From NCBI GenBank assembly GCA_006384855.1, contig VCJN01001651.1, positions 59,574-123,573 on the forward strand: a stretch of DNA of 64,000 bases. Reading direction: 5' to 3'. Source of the DNA: Tetraselmis striata (Eukaryota; Chlorophyta; Chlorodendrophyceae; Chlorodendrales; Chlorodendraceae). The notes beneath the pieces were generated by a model. The model worked only from the letters and a program-made list of their open reading frames with translations. It made no database searches and was not told the origin of the DNA. The first letter of the stretch is position 1. Each line of letters opens with the position of its first letter. This document shows positions 54,613-64,000 of this stretch, piece after piece. The position numbers and the translations under genes were made by a program.

Positions 54613-55041
54613 TGCGGCAGTCTCAGCCGGATAGAGACTGCAAGGACAAACAAAGGTGGTGTGCAGTGGTGGTGCAAAGGCGAGAGGCTACAGTGTTTTG
54701 AGAATACAACAATAATTGGTTTTCAAGGTTGTCACCACCCGCTGCTATATATACTATCGTTGGTGCCGGCACTGGTCGCTAGACCATGCCGACCTATAGC
54801 AGCACGCTCACTGCGAAGAGCGTCACCTTGGAGAGACGATTGGGAGGCCTAACGTCAGCCTAGTCATAGTATGGCATTGTATGTTATATACATATAACAA
54901 TACTGGCTGATGATCATCAGCAGCCTCGGGTATGGAATATCCCCCGAGGTACAGCACTAGTGCGCGCGGCATGCGCACACTAGTATTGGTATCATGCCAA
55001 AGGTAGCACAGGACTAGTTACAATACATTGTAACTGTCACA
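54613..55041 (-). repeat. 5' LTR of the Ty3/gypsy element
   Basis: 429 bp, TG...CA, followed by the duplicated CAGGC. Confidence 0.92.
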
Positions 55042-55440
55042 CAGGCAGGTCATACACATGCTGCTCGTAGGCGGGCTGCTGATCCGGATGATGCACTCGC
55101 CCTCCTCGCGGTCGCCACTGCGCTCGCCGATGATGCAACGGCAGTAGAAGCCGTTGGGCGCGGCGCGGAAGTTGGTGTTCTTGCACGCCCAGCCGCCGCA
55201 CTGGCTGGCCTTGTCGCCGTCGCATCGGGTTGGCTATGAAGATCTGCGCAGTAGGGGCAAGGGTCGTCGCAGCGGCCGCCCATAAGATCCACGAGCGCGG
55301 TGTCGTAGATGCGCGTTCTCGACAGGCGGCCGGCGGACAAGTCGCCTTGGCATGTGACGATATGCTGCCGTTGTATGAAGCACAAAGCACTGCACGAAAC
55401 ACTAAGTATTGCACGACGAAGTGGATGCCCGCTACGCGGC
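55042..55440 (-). pseudogene. cysteine-rich coding fragment interrupted by the Ty3/gypsy element
   Basis: On minus, one frame reads CDGDKASQCGGWACKNTNFR and then NGFYCRCIIGERSG, ending CMTCL at the insertion point. Upstream in another frame is YDTALVDLMGGRCDDPCPYC. It looks like part of a secreted or Cys-knot-like domain. The other side of the insertion (47870-48344) does not clearly continue the frame. Family unknown. Confidence 0.35.
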
Positions 55441-56039
55441 ACTGCGTCGGCAACAAGAGCACCACATTGTTGCTTCCGGTAAGTGGGACCGGTATGCGGG
55501 ATGAAATAGGCTGGACCTGGGTAGGTAGGCGCCTGGCTGGGTAGCCGTAGCCGGGTTGCTCATACATACTACTCGTAGGCGGGCTGCCTGGAGATCTGTG
55601 CTGCGATGTTGGGAGCGCTCGAATATATTATCCCCTGTACTTGCGGTCAACGAGTGGCCAGCAGCACCACAGCGGTCGTCCACTCCGGCGAAGGTGGCAG
55701 GCGGAACGTTCCACTGTGTTGCCGTTGTCCGCAGGGTACGGGGATCTAAATCTAAATCTAAAAACTAAGTATGGTGACTCGTCCCGGAGACTTGTCTGTT
55801 GAGCGCAGCCCCGGAGGCTGGCTCTCTCGGGCCGGTAGGCGGAACCCCGATACGGTGTCGGGAGGGTTGTGTACTGGCCCCGGAGGCTCAGCGTGCATCC
55901 CTCGCCCCTTGTGGGGGAGTTTTCGGCGCCCTTGAGGCAGCCGCCTCGGCCGTTTTTCGAACGACTCCGGACGTGCGCCGAACGCACGGACTTCTCCCTG
56001 TACCCCGCTCGCGCCCACGTGACGTGTGAGGGCCCATAA

Positions 56040-56247
56040 CCTAAACGGCTCAACCGCAGATGAGTGAGTGGAAGTGCTCGGAGCATCTTACAGTGGGAGC
56101 AGCGAGCCGGGCTCGAGCTTCGGGGACTGTGGACAGGAAGAGAGCTGAAGCAGAGCGCCCGGCGGGCCCGCCGGGAGGCAGGCACGCGCGCGAACGCGCG
56201 CGGGACATGTGCCCGGCCGGTGCTAGGGTATCGGGCAGATTCCAACA
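56040..56247 (-). repeat. right copy of the ~210-bp repeat
   Basis: Partner of 47628-47853 in the same orientation. Could be the other LTR of an older element into which the Ty3/gypsy element inserted; no target duplication was found, so this remains open. Confidence 0.7.
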
Positions 56248-57440
56248 GGCAGTCCACCTAACTTCCATACACCTTAGCCAGTCTAATATCACATCGTTGA
56301 AGTGTCTCTTCTTCCTCGACTCACAGACTCTCGGGGTCACTGGATAGGTGGCGGCTGCCACATGTGGCTACCGTAATCATACGCAACATATAGGGTTCAC
56401 CGGCGTTGGGCGCGTGTCTACCGGAAGGGTAACCGGAAAGTGGAGGAAAACCACCTCAAGCGTTTCCAGCGTGATACCATAAAGGGTATCGTCGATAAAC
56501 GCAGTAGTGCAATCGTGCGCGGTGTCGGCGGTATTCTTTGAGACGCTCATGGTGACAACACCGGCATCGTGAAGCGGTAGGGAGGCGGTGGCAAGACAAT
56601 GCATGACCGTTGTGACAATTATACGTGTACGATATGCTACGATTTAATTAGTAGATGTACTATGTGTCCGAGTACTAGTACGATGTGCACTGCGAGTACG
56701 GGTATTATGCTTGTACCGTATAATTGTCACACTGTCAACATAACGTCCGAGCATGTCGTAGTCGCCGTCGCGCCGAACTCCGTCGCTTTCCTCCACGACG
56801 GCTTGAATTGACGCACGTTGTCGATGCTCACGCTCACGCATACTGACAGAACGCCACAAATCAGTTTCAGGGGCATAGTGGGGGTGGTTGTTGTGAGAGT
56901 GGGTGTTGTGATGCCCAATATGGCGGCCTGTGGCTAGGGTTCTGCGGCGGATGAGTCGAATGGAGCCTCTAAAACCGACGTGGCGTCGCCAAGGATAGCG
57001 CGCACGCAAGCATGGGGACAGGCACGGCCGTACGCGTCGCAACGGCTTCTCCAATATTGTATAAAGTACTGTTTGGGATTCAGCATCTTGTTATGCCAAT
57101 ATCCGGTTTACCCCTCCCCCCTTTCTGAGGGAGAAAAAGGCAGCTAAAACAACAAATCTAGTTGAGATGGTCTTAGTAGTAGCGACAACTGCTTTAAATA
57201 TGGTTGTTTTGAAATTATGGAGGTTTGAATTACACGGGGCCTAAGTACGACGGGGATTAACCCGACGTTACATATTCCGCCGTACGCTGCTAGCGCTGTG
57301 CGTGAGTCGTTGCCCTCCCTTCGCCCCCGAGGGGATTTGACGACCCGCGGCGCGGCGGTGACTCCACCTTCTGCCTTTACGCCGTTGAGATCAGATAGCG
57401 CAACGGCATCGAGACTCTAGTAGTCTCGTGATCTCGTCAT
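56248..57440. other. spacer, no gene recognised
   Basis: Short open frames only. There is a non-unique (ACTAGTACGATG)-like AT-richer part near 56600-56720. Nothing I can assign. Confidence 0.4.
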
Positions 57441-58140
57441 GTGACACCCGATCTCCCCTTACTAACTTACGACGACCGACGAGCCGCTCGACACGACGGG
57501 AACGACTACACAGGTTTATGGCCAGCCCACGATTGCCCGACGACATGTACATCCGAGCAGAGGAGGGCGGTCGAGACGCTCCGATTGCGACAGTCAGCTG
57601 ACATCGCTAGCCTCAATGAGCTAGTGCGGCAGATGATGTTGCGGCTGCCTCGACGAGCTGGACTCCCGTACCCATACCGGACAACAACAACAAACACAAG
57701 CGGAAACTCATTCCTTTGACGCTGGGCGATAGCATCGCGGGTGGCGACGGAGAGGACGACTCTCCCCCCGGTTTCCCTGCCAAGACCCATGGCCTCGCGG
57801 CGTTCATAGACCCGCGCGACTGGACTGACAACATGCCAAGGGCTTACGCCGGGTGTATGCCTCCCGTGGGCGTCACAGCACCCGGACTTTGGACCCCACG
57901 ACACGACGTGGGGGGGCGCTTATTCCTAACGGAGGAGAAGAAGCACGCGACTCGAGACAAGAATCGTCACCTCATGTGCTATGGCGTTTTTACCGCCGTC
58001 GCTCACAACCGCTTCTTCGATACTATCGCCGTTGAGCGATCCAGTAACGGCGTCGACGACCTCAATGCCATGGACGATCATCGACTCGAGGTCAGCCTCA
58101 ACAAGACAGCCAAGGCCCAAGCCGTAGCGCACTTCAAGGG
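57441..58140 (+). pseudogene. Gag-like region of the DIRS-like element
   Basis: LRLRQSADIASLNELVRQMM (57.56-57.64 kb) gives a coiled-coil-like stretch. From 57716 another frame reads LAAFIDPRDWTDNMPRAYAG and MCYGVFTAVAHNRFFDTIAV. It ends in a purine-rich low-complexity stretch at 58145-58215. Assigned by position only. Confidence 0.45.
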
Positions 58141-58540
58141 CAGCGCCGGGGGGGAGGGGGGAGGAGGGGGGCGGCGGCGGCGGCGGAGGCGGGGAAGGGG
58201 GCGGAGGAGGAGGTGGCACCCGCCTCAAGCAGGAGCGAGCAGAGCGAGAGAGGCCGACAAGGACAAGGACAAGGGCGCGATCAAGGGCAAGCCTCAGCCC
58301 GGCGACCATGCTAAGAAGATATGTATTCCCGAGGCGGAACAAGAATGGTGGTGTGCCCCGCCGCGGAGACACTTGTATCCCCGGTTCCGACTACATGCGA
58401 CATCGCGTGCGGCGGAGATGGCAAGACGTAGGCGCGAGCGAGCAAGTTCTACGGTGAATATGGGAGGGCGTCCGAGTCTCCTTCAAACTCAACCGTCCCC
58501 CACCTCGTTCCCACAATGGTACCTAACTGCAAGACGATAC

Positions 58541-59180
58541 CATGGCGCAGCTTACCTTTCTCGAGGGCGAGCTCGCCCGCTTCGTGACGTCCGGCGCGTG
58601 GGAGTAGGGCACATGCAACAAGTGGGTATCAAGGCTCTTCTTAGTCCCCAAGCCCGGCGTCAATGAATGGCTATGCATCATTGACCTACGGGTGCTGAAC
58701 TCCTATTGTGTGCGCAAGCGCATCAAGATGGAGACCCTTCTAGGAGTGCAGCACCCACAAGAAGGGAGAATACATGTTCTCCTTCGACATGCAATACGGC
58801 TTCTACGCCCTATCTAGGCATCGCGGAGCAAGAGCGAGGCTACTTCGCCGTGGACGTGCGCGGACAACTCTTCCGCCTCGCCGGTCTGCCAATGGGCTGG
58901 TCCCCCTCCCCCTTCTATGTCATCAAATTCACCGAGACCATTGTCACTTACCTCCGCAAGCCCGATCCGGAACCCCCCCCCCCCCCCTCATGGTCTACGT
59001 GGCCCACACAGAGCAAGCGCTACCTCCGGCGCGCCCGGTGGCGAGGAGCGAGCAACTTACCTTATGTAGACGACTTCCTCCTCTTCACTTCCTCAGAGGA
59101 GGAGCCGCTCCGCCTGCACCAGGGGCTCTCTAGCCTCCTCAACCCCTTGGGGCTGCAGCGGAACCCCACGAGCGGTTGAT
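58541..59180 (+). pseudogene. reverse transcriptase, DIRS-like
   Basis: MAQLTFLEGELARFVTSGAW, a stop, then VSRLFLVPKPGVNEW, IIDLRVLNSYCVRK, EYMFSFDMQYGFYAL, QERGYFAVDVRGQLFRLAGL, PMGWSPSPFYVIKF and LPYVDDFLLF (YVDD catalytic box). The pieces lie in two or three frames. A short C run at about 58975-58987 sits between the last two blocks. Confidence 0.82.
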
Positions 59181-59399
59181 TCCGGGAGCCATGTCCGTTC
59201 GGCATGCATCTGGGGGTGGATATCGACACGGTGACGAATTAATTGTACGCGCCGGCCGACAAGCTGGCGCCCTTGGCGCGGGAGACCACGCAGCTCATCG
59301 GCTGGGCCACTCGAAACGCGCGGCGGCTTGCCGTGCGCGACCTGCAGTCGTTGCGAGGCAGGTAAGCGTACAATACATGTACCTCCGCCCGGTTCCTCC

Positions 59400-59569
59400 T
59401 CCGTGAGCTCCACGCCGTGGTGGGCGACAAGTTGGGCGGCCGGGTTTGGATGACCCCGCAGCTCCGCTGAAACCTACAGTAGTGGACAGCGGTGCCTTTT
59501 CAGTCCAACGGCAAGCCGATCCACTGGCCGGTGGAGATGGCCTTACTTCACACCGACAGCTCCGGCTGT

Positions 59570-59602
<33 letters not shown>

Positions 59603-60350
59603 CTCAATGGCAGACTAGAGGCGCGGGGTTTCAGAGCTCGGACGACGAACGCCGGCACATCACTTGGAAGGAGTTCAAGGCCGTCCGCCTCTCCGTCGAG
59701 AGATTCCAGCCGCATCTGGCCGGGCGAAACGTACTCGTGCACGAGAAAAACCACGCAGTATGTCGCATTCTCTCGGGCCTCATCTCGCGCTTAGCAGAGA
59801 TATGATGGCCGAGCTGCGGTTGAGGTGCATGTTGAACAAGCACAGCACCCACTTACGCGCCCGCTACTTACATATTTTTTTGTCGGCGGCGAGCGTGTGG
59901 GCGGATTGACTCTGAAGGCACCGCGACATCGACCACTGCCAGCTCGACCCTCTACTCGTCGCGAAGCTGGACAACCGCTTCGGCCGGCACTAAATCGACC
60001 GGTTCGCGTCGGCCCTGAATACTCTGCTGCCGCGCTACAACGTGGCTGGCGTGGCTGGACCCTACGTGCGAGGCGGTGGACTCGCTACACTTGTTGGATG
60101 CTGGTTGGCGTCGGGAGAACAACTTGTGCAATGCCCCTTGGCCTGTGCTACCCAACCTCGTGCTCAAGTTGGAACATCGCGGAGCGGCGGCTGCCGTAGT
60201 CGGCCCGCGGTGGGACGGCAAGGCATGGCACCACGCGCTCACCAAGATGGCGGTGGAGGATCATTGGAGCTCGTTGGAGCCGCGCACCGGCATGTCCCGT
60301 CCATGGCAAGTGGGGCGAGATATGCTTGGCAGACCTCACTGGCCCGAGAT
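59400..60350 (+). pseudogene. RNase H and linker domain, DIRS-like
   Basis: LLHTDSSGCG starts the RNase H active site; it is broken by a G run (about 59569-59602), then RRHITWKEFKAVRLSVERFQ and HEKNHAVCRIL. At 59.95-60.35 kb comes the block NNLCNAPWPVLPNLVLKLEH with GAAAAVVGPRW, which in DIRS elements lies between RNase H and recombinase. Confidence 0.75.
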
Positions 60351-60555
60351 GTTATTCCGCGTTCCCTTTCGAGCTCGATGTATTTGCACCGCGGCGCAGT
60401 AAATGCCACGCTGTCCCTATTCCCGGGGTCGCGCGGCCAACATGTGATACGTACGGCGCCGGTTCGCGCCGCCGCCACAAATAACCGGATCGAGGTCGCG
60501 GGGTGTACTACACTGTGGGCCGATTCTATTCATCGACATTTAGAATAATTGACCC

Positions 60556-61090
60556 GCGTGCTAGGTTCGGACACCATAAGCGCGCAACTCTTGAGCTGTT
60601 GTCAGCAGCGTGGGCGCCCACCAATGTGGCGTCGTACGCGAGATGTGTGAAGCAACAATTCCGCGTGTGTGAGGAGGAACAACGACCCGCGCCGGCCGTT
60701 GACCCCGATACCATGGCTCGGTACGCGTCACGTTGATTGGCAATAACCTTGGGACGATCAAGGCATGTAGTTTACAACCCTACCTCTCAGCGGTTAACGT
60801 GTTTTTCAAGGACCACGATATGGAGCCGATGACGCTGGGCGACATGGTTGGCACAATTCGCAAGGGCCTGGCGGCGACGGAAGTGTCGCTGCTCCCGGAG
60901 CTGATCCGGGTCCACCTACGATGCCCGCGAGGATAGTGCTCAAGGCCCTAACCCTGGCCAAAAACCCAGTCAAATACGGGTCAAACATGGGCCAAGGACC
61001 TGGATACAGTGGCGCGTGTGAAGTTGTTCCGCGCCAGCCTGGCAGCGGTTGTGCTCTATATGTTTTTCTGCCCCGGTGGAGCGGGAGTAA
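60556..61090 (+). pseudogene. tyrosine recombinase, N-terminal part
   Basis: LLSAAWAPTNVASYARCVKQ, then SLQPYLSAVNVFFKDHDMEP, GTIRKGLAATEVSLLPELIR, and KLFRASLAAVVLYMFFCPGG. This is the core-binding (SAM-like) domain and the start of the catalytic domain. The R-H-x-R-Y residues are missing because the sequence is cut at about 61090. Confidence 0.75.
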
Positions 61091-61705
61091 CGATATATCG
61101 TGTCAGCATAAATCGTTACAGATGCGGTAGTATTTTATCATCCACGGTCGTGCATACAAGTATGTCGTTGTATCATCAGCCTAGGACAATGTGTCCCGGC
61201 CGCACAGTGTTAGTCACGCTATATCTCAGTGTCAATGATAAATCGTTTCAATTGCGGTAGCTTTTTATTACTCAATATAATCGTTCATGTACGAGTATGT
61301 CACCGATCTTGCCAGTAGTCAGCACGCTATATCAGGTCAACGTGACATCGTTACAATCGGTGAACGCCGGACATTATGTCCCGACAGTACTATCAACGAT
61401 ATGTCGTGTCGACGATAAAACGTTACATGTGATGTAGTAGTATTTTATCATCCACGGCCGTTCATACAAGTTTGTCGCTGTTATCATCACCCATGGACAG
61501 GAATAAGTCCTGATCGCACATACAGTGTTAGGCACGCTTATGTCGTGTCAAGAACGATAAATCGTTACATGTGATGTAGCCTTTAACACCCACAATCGTT
61601 CATACAAGTATGTCACCAACCCATGCAGTAGTCACGCTATGTCGGGTCAACCTGACATCGTTATAAGTCGTGAACGCCGGACATTATATCCCGACAGTAT
61701 TAGTA
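61080..61705. repeat. higher-order repeat of about 310 bp
   Basis: CGATAAATCGTTAC-like cores recur at 61111, 61241, 61347, 61418, 61561 and 61657. 61347 and 61657 are 310 apart with long identity (GTGAACGCCGGACATTAT); 61111 and 61418 are about 310 apart (TATTTTATCATCCACGG). So two higher-order units are present, each containing several diverged sub-repeats. Diverged third-unit sequence continues at 62190-62470, and a trace lies near 63490-63600. Confidence 0.78.
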
Positions 61706-61707
61706 AC

Positions 61708-62197
61708 GATATCACACCGGTTCGCGTAGGTACTCGTTTCTGAAGACCGTAAACGGGTCTCAAATCCGAGATGTGTAGCTGGCAACGCTTTTTGGGTACG
61801 TGGCACGCGCTACGTGCGTAATATTTGCACGTGACCGCTCGCGCTCCTCCCTCATCATCCCGCCGCCAGCCCCATCCCTGCCCGCGACACACAAGGCGAG
61901 GCACCTGTACGCCACCATATGCCTACGTTAGCGCGCTGCTACCGCGGTATGCGCGTGATGGTGCCGGCCGGTGTGTTCGATTGGCATCGGTGGGGCGGGA
62001 TGGGTTGGCGAGACGGGTGGTCACGCGGCTCTGAGTTTTCATCAAATGACGTTATATTTGACTGTATCAACCGGATACTAATCACTATTCGCACTCGTTT
62101 CGGTAGTTGCATCTCAGGATTGTGACCCCGCTATACACAGCTTAAACCCCGGGAGGATTTCATTTAGCGAGTACCCGGGGAACCGGTGTGATATATC
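61708..62197. mobile_element. inverted-repeat element inserted in the repeat array
   Basis: ACGATATCACACCGGTT plus GGTACTCG at the left is mirrored by CGAGTACC plus AACCGGTGTGATATATCGT at the right. About 490 bp. It separates the second and third units of the 310-bp repeat, which supports a later insertion. No ORF. Confidence 0.55.
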
Positions 62198-62479
62198 GTG
62201 TCAACGACAATTCGTTACAAGTGCGGTAGTGTTTTATCACCCACGATCGTTCATACGAGTATGGCCGTGTTATCGTGCTATCATCAAACCCGGACAGTGT
62301 TAGTAACCATATATTATATCAACGATCTGTCGTTTCAAGTGCGGTAGTAGGTTACTTACCACCCACGTCTATACAAGTATTCCATCATGAACGCCAGACA
62401 TTGAGTCCCTATAGCGCACAACAGTGTTAGGAATGATATGTATTGTGTCAACGTTAAATCGTTACAAGTGGGATGTTGT

Positions 62480-62655
62480 ACAGGGTGATGGAGGCATCGG
62501 CGGCGGAGGAGGGAGGAGGCGGAGGTGGAGGAGGTAGAGGAAGAGGAGGCATGAGGAGGAAGAGGCATCGGAGGCATCGCCGGCGGCTGCGGCGGAGGAG
62601 GCGGAGGTAGAGGAGGAGGCGGAGGTAGAGGAGGAGGAGGAGGAGAAGCATGCCG
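62480..62655. repeat. GGA/GGAGGC purine-rich minisatellite
   Basis: About 175 bases almost free of T and C except in GGC and GGT: GGAGGCGGAGGTGGAGGAGG-like units, ending near a G run at 62661-62676. It gives long proline- or serine-rich false frames on the minus strand. Confidence 0.88.
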
Positions 62656-62839
62656 ACGGAAGGGGGGGGGGGGGGGCATTACTACGGCTGTCAACAAAAG
62701 AGACACATATGGGCATATTCGCATGCACCGTATCAGTTGATACCATCATTATTAAAATTCAGAACCCACCTACTAGCTTTGCAACGATCTGCGTGTCGTA
62801 GATGAGTGGTGCGTTAGGTGATGGTTGGGAGGGAGGTGT

Positions 62840-64000
62840 TGGGGGGGGGGGGGGGGGGGGGCGAGACGGCATGCCTCGTGTCAGCGCGGAAGTAAGCAAA
62901 GTATCAAAGCTGTGTGCACTTATTTACATTTGATGTGCACACACTAAGTCAAATTGCCAATCACGTTTTATCGTTGCAACGAATACTCGTGTAAGGCCGC
63001 TGGTGAAAGCCGGAATCTGAAGCGGGTGAGTCTAACATGAGATGGCGTTGACACGTGCATAAGTGCAATGCATCAGTACCGGCGGTGGGTGAAATCATCC
63101 AGGGAAGTCGGGTGAGGGTAGGATGTAGAGTGGCATTGTTGATATCAATATGAAGATGTAACACATGTAATTCTGCCCGCTGCTAGCAGCTCGCTGTCCG
63201 CCCCCGTTGCCCGCCGCCCGCTGCCCCCTGCCTCCTCGCTCACAAGGTGCGGTATCTGCGCGGACACGACTAATCGTGTTCACGATTACTTGTGTGTATC
63301 CTTAGCAAACCCCTAACACGGGGCTCCAGCAGATCTCGCCCATGCACACGATGTGCTTGACTATCACTATTGTGCGCTTGGGGCGTCCCGCTTTCAATCC
63401 GGAGTTGATGAAGTTGATGAAAACACGCAAGTCTTGAAAACCCTTAAGCCTAAGGTGACAAGAAACAACTACCTCACATTTAACGATTTAATGTTGACAC
63501 CACAAATCGTTACTACGATTGTGTTGCGACGATATACCGTTGCGCCGATGATAGATGGTGTTTATTACGCCGAAAAAATACTGCAACGAATAATCCTGTC
63601 AACGAGACGTTGTTCATACAGGTCATATAAGTCTTGATGCGCTGTGGCTCCGAAACCATGTAGTTATCGTGATGCGCCGCGGCGGGGTGTCGCGTGCATG
63701 CGACGCAAAAGGGGGAGTTTGACGAACCATACTGATGATTGGGTGGGTGGGGGGTGGGAGTGGGGGTGTGCTGAACCGACTCCATGGGAGTACGTTGGAG
63801 TGACATACTCAGGATGGGCGGCGTATCTCGGAGAATGTGCGATAGTACACACAACGCGCTATTGCGGTGATTATGCAAAATATATGACATGTGCATTATC
63901 ATCTCCCGAAATGTCGAGGGAATCGCAACACTGTATGTGCAATGACGACACATTGCAACGCCGCCGACGCCATTTTGGTAGATAATGTGTGACGCCGGAT
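62840..64000. other. end of window, no gene recognised
   Basis: G run at about 62840-62862, then mixed sequence. CCGCTGCCCGC-type short repeats lie at 63175-63235, and traces of the CGTTAC repeat at 63490-63600. A short GGGTGGGTGGGGGGTGGGAG tract lies at 63740-63762. No coding feature I can support. Confidence 0.4.

Larger units (their letters stand above)
48345..55041 (-). mobile_element. Ty3/gypsy LTR retrotransposon (chromovirus type), decayed
   Basis: Complete by structure: LTRs at both ends (48345-48781 and 54613-55041), target duplication CAGGC on each side (48340-48344 and 55042-55046), primer-binding site next to the right LTR and polypurine tract next to the left one. The gene order on the minus strand is ORF1, Gag-like, protease, reverse transcriptase, RNase H, integrase, chromodomain remnant. 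This order (integrase last) defines Ty3/gypsy. The LTRs differ by an 8-base indel and a few substitutions, so insertion was fairly recent, yet the ORFs are broken by a stop and several shifts. Confidence 0.92.
57441..61090 (+). mobile_element. DIRS-like tyrosine-recombinase retroelement, truncated
   Basis: Order on the plus strand: Gag-like (57.5-58.2 kb), reverse transcriptase (58.54-59.18), RNase H (59.4-59.9), a linker domain (59.9-60.35), tyrosine recombinase (60.56-61.09). This order and the sequence style are those of DIRS elements, which use a tyrosine recombinase instead of an integrase. Several frameshifts and stops are present. The recombinase is cut before its catalytic residues by the repeat array that starts near 61085. 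No terminal repeats were identified. Confidence 0.8.

Noticed and set aside
47628..56247. outer LTR retroelement with the ~210-bp repeats as LTRs
   Set aside because: TGTTGGAA start is suggestive, but I found no matching target duplication, primer site or polymerase outside the nested Ty3/gypsy element; kept only as a repeat pair.
57716..58666. 316-codon plus-strand frame as an independent gene
   Set aside because: Lies just upstream of the reverse transcriptase of the DIRS-like element in the same orientation and ends in low-complexity purine DNA; treated as the Gag-like part.
62356..62724. proline/serine-rich minus-strand frame
   Set aside because: Product of a GGA-type minisatellite on the other strand.
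1..64000. CRISPR arrays, bacterial operons, rRNA
   Set aside because: No regularly spaced short repeats with unique spacers, no ribosome-binding-site-linked gene strings and no rRNA-like sequence were seen.

Overview
The window reads as nuclear DNA of a GC-rich, intron-rich eukaryote, most likely a green alga. The evidence is: a 21-exon MSH2 whose deduced protein has the usual length and plant-like motifs; F-box and F-box/LRR genes with short GT-AG introns; and a repeat content of Ty3/gypsy chromovirus, DIRS-type tyrosine-recombinase retroelement and restriction-like-endonuclease non-LTR elements that is common in chlorophytes. A prasinophyte of the Pyramimonas/Cymbomonas type would fit, but that assignment is a guess from impression, not from a search. 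There is nothing bacterial here: no operons, no CRISPR, no rRNA.

Layout. 0.2-5.4 kb, minus strand: F-box/leucine-rich-repeat gene, nine exons. 5.8-16.7 kb: a graveyard of broken non-LTR retroelements of at least two families (both with a PD-(D/E)XK-like C-terminal endonuclease), one of them split by a 1.47 kb LTR mini-element with a 5-bp target duplication. 17.3-27.1 kb, plus strand: MSH2 mismatch-repair gene, rebuilt exon by exon. 27-30 kb: AT-rich and repeat DNA with inverted-repeat (MITE-like) elements. 30.1-34.8 kb, plus strand: second F-box gene. 35.7-41.9 kb, minus strand: third F-box gene, nine exons, with a MITE in its largest intron. 43.7-46.6 kb, minus strand: an eight-exon gene I do not recognise. 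48.3-55.0 kb: an almost intact-looking Ty3/gypsy element (LTRs, PBS, PPT, 5-bp duplication) with decayed ORFs, nested in older repeat DNA. 57.4-61.1 kb: a DIRS-like retroelement fragment cut off inside its tyrosine recombinase. 61-64 kb: a ~310 bp higher-order repeat, an inverted-repeat element and simple repeats.

The most unusual feature is the homopolymers. Runs of about 10-36 C lie just inside the 5' ends of introns of every host gene, on the sense strand: they appear as poly-C in plus-strand genes and poly-G in minus-strand genes. They mark intron starts well enough to help predict splice sites. Three host exons carry a single extra base that breaks an otherwise conserved frame; these could be assembly errors or early decay.
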